Shown piece after piece: positions 60,438 to 64,000 of a stretch of DNA of 64,000 nt. The notes below the pieces were generated by a model, which searched no databases, was not told where the DNA came from, and was given only the letters and a program-made list of their open reading frames with translations. The position numbers and the translations under genes were made by a program. The stretch's first letter is position 1. Each line of letters opens with the position of its first letter. Source of the stretch: Petrolisthes cinctipes (taxonomy: Eukaryota; Arthropoda; Malacostraca; Decapoda; Porcellanidae); contig JAWQEG010001313.1 in assembly GCA_033782935.1 (NCBI GenBank), positions 710,001 through 774,000 on the forward strand. The letters are read 5' to 3'.

Positions 60438-62405
60438 CTACACCTTACTTTGTGATCCCAAATTACTACACCTTACTTTGTGATCCCACCGACAATTTTT
60501 ACGTATGTGGTTGGTCTCCCCGCAGTTGTAACATCTACCACGTGTTGTGGGTAACTGTGTGGGTGGGGGGAGAGGGGGGTAGTTCTGGTTGTAGTTGTCC
60601 CCCCTTATGACTTTATGGTCGAACCTGCAGTTGTTTTGGGTGTGGTTCGTCTCACCACAGTTATAACATGCCCCTTTCCTGTGTGGCCTTGATTGTGGTG
60701 GTGGTGGTGGTGTAGAGCCATGGGTGTGGGGGTGGTGGTGGGGGTGGGGCTGGCCTGTAGTCCATCCATGAGAAAGGTGCGGTTGAGAGTTGTCGTGATG
60801 GGAGGTGAAGGTCTTTGTCAGGTAATGAGGAAGGGTGCTCCTCCCCTCACCAGGTGCAGTCAGGTCACTGCCGCGCCATCCGTGGTTTCCGTGTGGGGGG
60901 GAATGGTGGGGAGGATTATTGTAGCGTGGGGCGGGTCTGTAGGTGTGACCTGGTCCGCCTCGGCGTCGCCCAACCCTTCTCCACCCGTCGCTGTCCATCT
61001 GCTGATGTACTGAGGGGGTAGAGGAGTGGCCAGGTGTCCTCTGTATTTGTTTGTTTGAAAGTCTTCGAGTGTTGTGTGACTGGATATGTTTCCTTAGATT
61101 TTCTTTGTTAATGCGTCCATGGAGAGGTGTGCACTGTTCAGCCATGGCACGAAGTAGTCTTGTGGCACCAAGTCTGATTAGTATGGAGCCTTGGTGTTCA
61201 CCATGGGCGTGGTAACAAGCCTCATCAATGTCCCCATTCCCCAGTCTGAATACTGGGTCGGGCTTTATAATGGAGATACCATTTTCACTGCTCCATTTTT
61301 GTAGGTGTTCATTGAAGTCGTTGATCTTTGCCTGCAGTGTGTCGCTCTGCAAGCTAGGCACCAGCTGACTCACATAGATGTCCATGTTTTCATTTTTCAC
61401 TTTTAGTTCACTTATTAGAGCTCCGAGGTTATCTAGGGCTGCTGTGTACTCGGAACCTTCGAGAATGTCAAAGAGGCCAGCGTATATTATGCAGGTGGTG
61501 GGAGTCCAAGATAGTTTTTCTTTCACCCAGCAGCTCATTAGGTCATAGTTTGCCTCAGCTAAGGTTCTAACACTCCAGCTCTCTGATAGGTCTGACATTT
61601 GGATGTTACTGAGATTTATGTCACCAAGAATGAGATGTTTATGTATAAGAGACTCGTGATCAGGTTGTGGTGATTGACGCACATCACTTGTACTACCTGC
61701 TTGTATATTTTCACTCACTTTTTTCTCCATATCACTGATACGGTTGCTTAGGTTAGTTATCAGGCTTGCCGTATTTCTAAACTCATTATTTTGGGTTATC
61801 GCTGGGTCAGAATCACTGTGTCGTCTTCCACCTACAGTCTCTTCAAGTCTTGCAAGACAGGCATTCAAATGGTGGAAGCACGTGTTCATTTTCTTTATTT
61901 CCTCATATGTATGTTTGATTTCACAATTCTTTATTTCGAACAACTCGTACAATTTCCTTATTTCACACTCCAGTCGATTGTGATTCACTATTGATTCCTC
62001 ACTATCATTACTAGCGGTTGAGTTATTGTTGTGTGAAGTTGCACTGTTGCGCTCACTGCACTGAGATACTGCACTAATGGGTTCACTGCAGGGATGTACA
62101 CTGTCACCTTCGCTATTAAGAGACACAGAACTGACTTGTTCACTAGATGGGGAGTTAACACTGCTGTCTTCACTGGATGATGGTGTGTTGCATGATGAAG
62201 GAGCTCCGTCTCTGTGATGTGCCATTATCTTATCCACGAGTTGGTCTTTATTGGCCCATACATTTGTTAGACCAATATTGCGGCAACGTTTCTGCAGTTG
62301 TAATTTGGTGAGGTTGTAGAGATATTCTTTCGTAGGGTTTTCCATGGAAGGCTCACCTGTGACTTCCTCACATGTTGCTGCAGGTACAGCGGTAGACGAA
62401 GCCAT
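60438..62405 (-). CDS. LINE-B ORF1 protein, most complete copy (655 residues)
   Basis: ORF1 proteins of LINEs bind the element RNA. Residues 28-62 resemble a SAP-type helix pair (LTKLQLQKRCRNIGL, then KDQLVDKIM). A Ser/Asn-rich linker follows, then a probable coiled coil (about 143-230). Residues 256-425 resemble the SGNH esterase fold known from CR1/L2 ORF1: HLILGDINLSN (block I), YAGLFDILEG, YVSQLVP and RLGATRLLRAMA (block V). The usual Ser of GDS is Ile, and no Asp-x-x-His triad is visible, so activity is doubtful. A Gly/His/Pro-rich stretch leads to CCHC knuckles at 580-593 and 625-638. The third knuckle of the other copies is lost to a 29-base duplication, and the end reads SNLGSQSKV. 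Confidence 0.85.
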   Translation of the reverse strand: MASSTAVPAATCEEVTGEPSMENPTKEYLYNLTKLQLQKRCRNIGLTNVWANKDQLVDKIMAHHRDGAPSSCNTPSSSEDSSVNSPSSEQVSSVSLNSEGDSVHPCSEPISAVSQCSERNSATSHNNNSTASNDSEESIVNHNRLECEIRKLYELFEIKNCEIKHTYEEIKKMNTCFHHLNACLARLEETVGGRRHSDSDPAITQNNEFRNTASLITNLSNRISDMEKKVSENIQAGSTSDVRQSPQPDHESLIHKHLILGDINLSNIQMSDLSESWSVRTLAEANYDLMSCWVKEKLSWTPTTCIIYAGLFDILEGSEYTAALDNLGALISELKVKNENMDIYVSQLVPSLQSDTLQAKINDFNEHLQKWSSENGISIIKPDPVFRLGNGDIDEACYHAHGEHQGSILIRLGATRLLRAMAEQCTPLHGRINKENLRKHIQSHNTRRLSNKQIQRTPGHSSTPSVHQQMDSDGWRRVGRRRGGPGHTYRPAPRYNNPPHHSPPHGNHGWRGSDLTAPGEGRSTLPHYLTKTFTSHHDNSQPHLSHGWTTGQPHPHHHPHTHGSTPPPPPQSRPHRKGACYNCGETNHTQNNCRFDHKVIRGDNYNQNYPPLPPPTQLPTTRGRCYNCGETNHIRKNCRWDHKVRCSNLGSQSKV

Positions 62406-62545
62406 GTTGCTTGCTGATGTTGGTATTGCAGCACTAGCCTACATTAAACGCTCACACGTATGCAGTATTTTGTATTACTCTCTGTGTATGGGGATAGCTC
62501 GGCCAGCGCGGCGCGGAGCGGCTGCGACCTCACTCTATGGAGGTC

Positions 62546-62568
<23 letters not shown>

Positions 62569-62576
<8 letters not shown>

Positions 62577-62630
62577 CCAATCAGAGCGAGTTATAATAAG
62601 CGCTTAATTTGAACTGTTATTATGAGAGAG
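62569..62630. repeat. 62-base target duplication, copy 5 of 5
   Basis: Outer right edge of the array; followed by AGAGAATTAATAG, not by a LINE tail. Confidence 0.93.
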
Positions 62631-62727
62631 AGAGAATTAATAGTACAGGAGCTGTTGTATATCCATCTCCTTCCTCCTCAGTATCATGGCCTGATGTGGT
62701 AATGTCGGTTGTACAACAAGGGAATCA

Positions 62728-62728
62728 C

Positions 62729-62794
<66 letters not shown>
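62728..62794. repeat. CA then GA microsatellite
   Basis: CACA run followed by an uninterrupted GA block. Confidence 0.93.
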
Positions 62795-62796
<2 letters not shown>

Positions 62797-62956
62797 TGAT
62801 TGTCATTAATGTGAAGTAAAATTAACATTGACAGACGGAATGAAGGTTTTTTATAACAGATTAGGCCGCAACATACAGTCGCGGTAAATAATAAACATCC
62901 ACATATGGGTATCTCAAACAATTTACCGTCTAAAGTTTTCACGTTCACATATGATG

Positions 62957-63148
62957 TTATTGTTTTAAGTAGTGTGTAGCTGCTTGTATTAAATTAAAAG
63001 ATGGTAGTTAACCTGTGTGTGTGTTATTGTTTTAAGTAGTGTGTAGCTACTAGTATTAAATTAAAAGATAATAGTTAACCTGTGTGTGTGTTATTGTTTT
63101 AAGTAGTGTGTAGCTACTTGTATTAAATTAAAAGATGGTAGTTAACCT
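62957..63148. repeat. Triple 67-base tandem repeat
   Basis: Three units of TTATTGTTTTAAGTAGTGTG through AGTTAACCTGTGTGTGTG, differing at a few positions; the last lacks the GT end. Non-coding. Confidence 0.92.
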
Positions 63149-63258
63149 ATTTCTAGGAAAGTTTATCATCTAAGGAACAGAGGAAAGCTGTCAAACTCTT
63201 ACGTGAATTACCGCTATACGGATGATTATATTTGACACCGACTGTACATACGCAGGGA

Positions 63259-63424
63259 CAGTCAGCGGCAGAAGTCCTGTCGCCTCACCTGCTGCTTCAC
63301 CGAGGCAAAAAATGTTCATAGACTCGAGAAATACACATGTTTTCTACACATAATAATCTCGAGTCTATGAACATCGCGTACCTTGGTGAAGCAAGTGAGG
63401 CGACAGGACTTTTGCCACCGACTG
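63259..63424. mobile_element. Hairpin MITE with CAGTCNG ends
   Basis: Outer arms CAGTCAGCGGCAGAAGTCCT and, read inward from the right, CAGTCGGTGGCAAAAGTCCT, both continuing GTCGCCTCAC and CTTCACC. An inner perfect pair, TGTTCATAGACTCGAGA with its complement, closes the loop. The ends resemble those of 35084-35536, but TA flanks are not clear. Confidence 0.7.
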
Positions 63425-63552
63425 GACACCACTACATGTGAGAAGGCTGTTTGTTATCAAAAACCTTCAGTCGTGGTGTCATTTTGTATGGCGCAGAAAG
63501 TCAACTGTGTTATGGATATATATTATTTTACACTGTTAATTTGTAATGAATG

Positions 63553-63940
63553 TGTGTACTGCCACAATCAAATATCCACCCACACTTTTTTCCCTTCGTA
63601 GTAAATATCTTGGTAATAAAGAACAACACGTGTATGATTTTGCAGCACCTCATAATAATTAAAATAATAATAATAATATCCACCAACATTTTCCTTCCAT
63701 CGTAGTAAATATCTTGGTAATAAAAACAACACGTGTATGATTTTGCAGCACCTCATAATAATAATAATGATAATAATAATAATAATAATAATATCCACCG
63801 ACACTTTCCTTCCATCGAAGTAAATATCTTGGTAATAAAGAACAACACGTGTATGATTTTGCATAATAATATCCACCAACACGATAGTTTTATTGTTGTG
63901 TGTATAGCCACAATCATAATATTATAACCACCGACACTTT
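63553..63940. repeat. MITE-X with a tandemly expanded end
   Basis: The block ATATCCACC-ACACTTTCCTTC, then GTAAATATCTTGGTAATAAA, then GTGTATGATTTTGCA recurs about three times, with AAT arrays between and further partial copies to the window end. Only the left terminal repeat (GCCACAATCAAATATCCACC) is clear, so the element probably continues beyond the window. Confidence 0.7.
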
Positions 63941-64000
63941 CCTTCCATCTTACAAATAAATCAATCTCAAATAATAATATAATCATACAACAACACCTTA

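Larger units (their letters stand above)
57234..62568 (-). mobile_element. LINE-B copy 4
   Basis: The copy at the 5' edge of the array. ORF1 is open through the region where copies 1 to 3 are frameshifted, but a 29-base direct duplication (about 60432-60489) damages its end. It has several private substitutions in ORF1. Confidence 0.93.

Noticed and set aside
41063..62630. A multi-gene family of four zinc-knuckle host genes
   Set aside because: Each knuckle frame is followed by endonuclease and RT and a tailed 3' UTR, so these are LINE copies.

Overview
The window looks like repeat-rich animal nuclear DNA. Microsatellites are dense, AT-rich and CA/CT-rich tracts alternate, and nearly every coding stretch belongs to a retroelement (LINEs with an APE-type endonuclease, Penelope-like elements with a GIY-YIG endonuclease, Ty3/gypsy gag and pol fragments, SINEs, many short inverted-repeat elements). 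The mix resembles an arthropod, most likely a decapod crustacean, but that is an inference from style. No bacterial operon, rRNA or tRNA was recognised, and no intact host gene except a possible cold-shock-domain gene.

Layout 1 (1-25730): a giant palindrome. Bases 1-12639 return in reverse complement at 13182-25730 around a 542-base spacer. The left arm reaches the window edge, so its true end is unknown. From the outer end inward, each arm carries: the 3' part of a LINE (LINE-C) with a 43-base minisatellite inside its reverse transcriptase; a foldback element; a decayed gypsy gag; a second decayed gypsy element (gag, protease, integrase zinc-binding region, no RT); a SINE; two tandem genes with a cold-shock domain (CSD), one intact in the domain and one decayed; a Penelope-like endonuclease (PLE-A) beside a TA microsatellite; a hammerhead-like motif; an internally deleted Penelope-like element (PLE-B) with an inverted 5' piece; and a LINE endonuclease (LINE-A). 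The two LINE-A endonucleases meet head to head at the centre. The arms are nearly identical but differ in at least three substitutions, one CA unit and 92 bases of the TA tract.

Layout 2 (26220-41062): no genes recognised. Two smaller palindromes follow, IR2 (27874-32393) and IR3 (32583-33990). Around them are SINEs and hAT-type MITEs with clean target duplications, MITEs with apparent TA targets, three G/C-rich hairpin elements apparently bordered by TTAA, and long microsatellites.

Layout 3 (41063-62630): four head-to-tail copies of a 5.3-kb CR1/L2-like LINE (LINE-B, minus strand). They are separated and flanked by five copies of one 62-base sequence that behaves as a target-site duplication. 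ORF1 encodes a SAP-like segment, a coiled coil, a degenerate SGNH-like domain and CCHC knuckles; ORF2 encodes the APE endonuclease and RT. Every copy is broken. The two middle copies combine a frameshift found otherwise only in copy 4 with one found otherwise only in copy 1, which points to unequal crossing-over or gene conversion.

Layout 4 (62631-64000): microsatellites, a triple 67-base repeat, a strong hairpin element and an expanded MITE. Exact identities, family names and the reality of the palindrome need alignments and raw reads that were not available.
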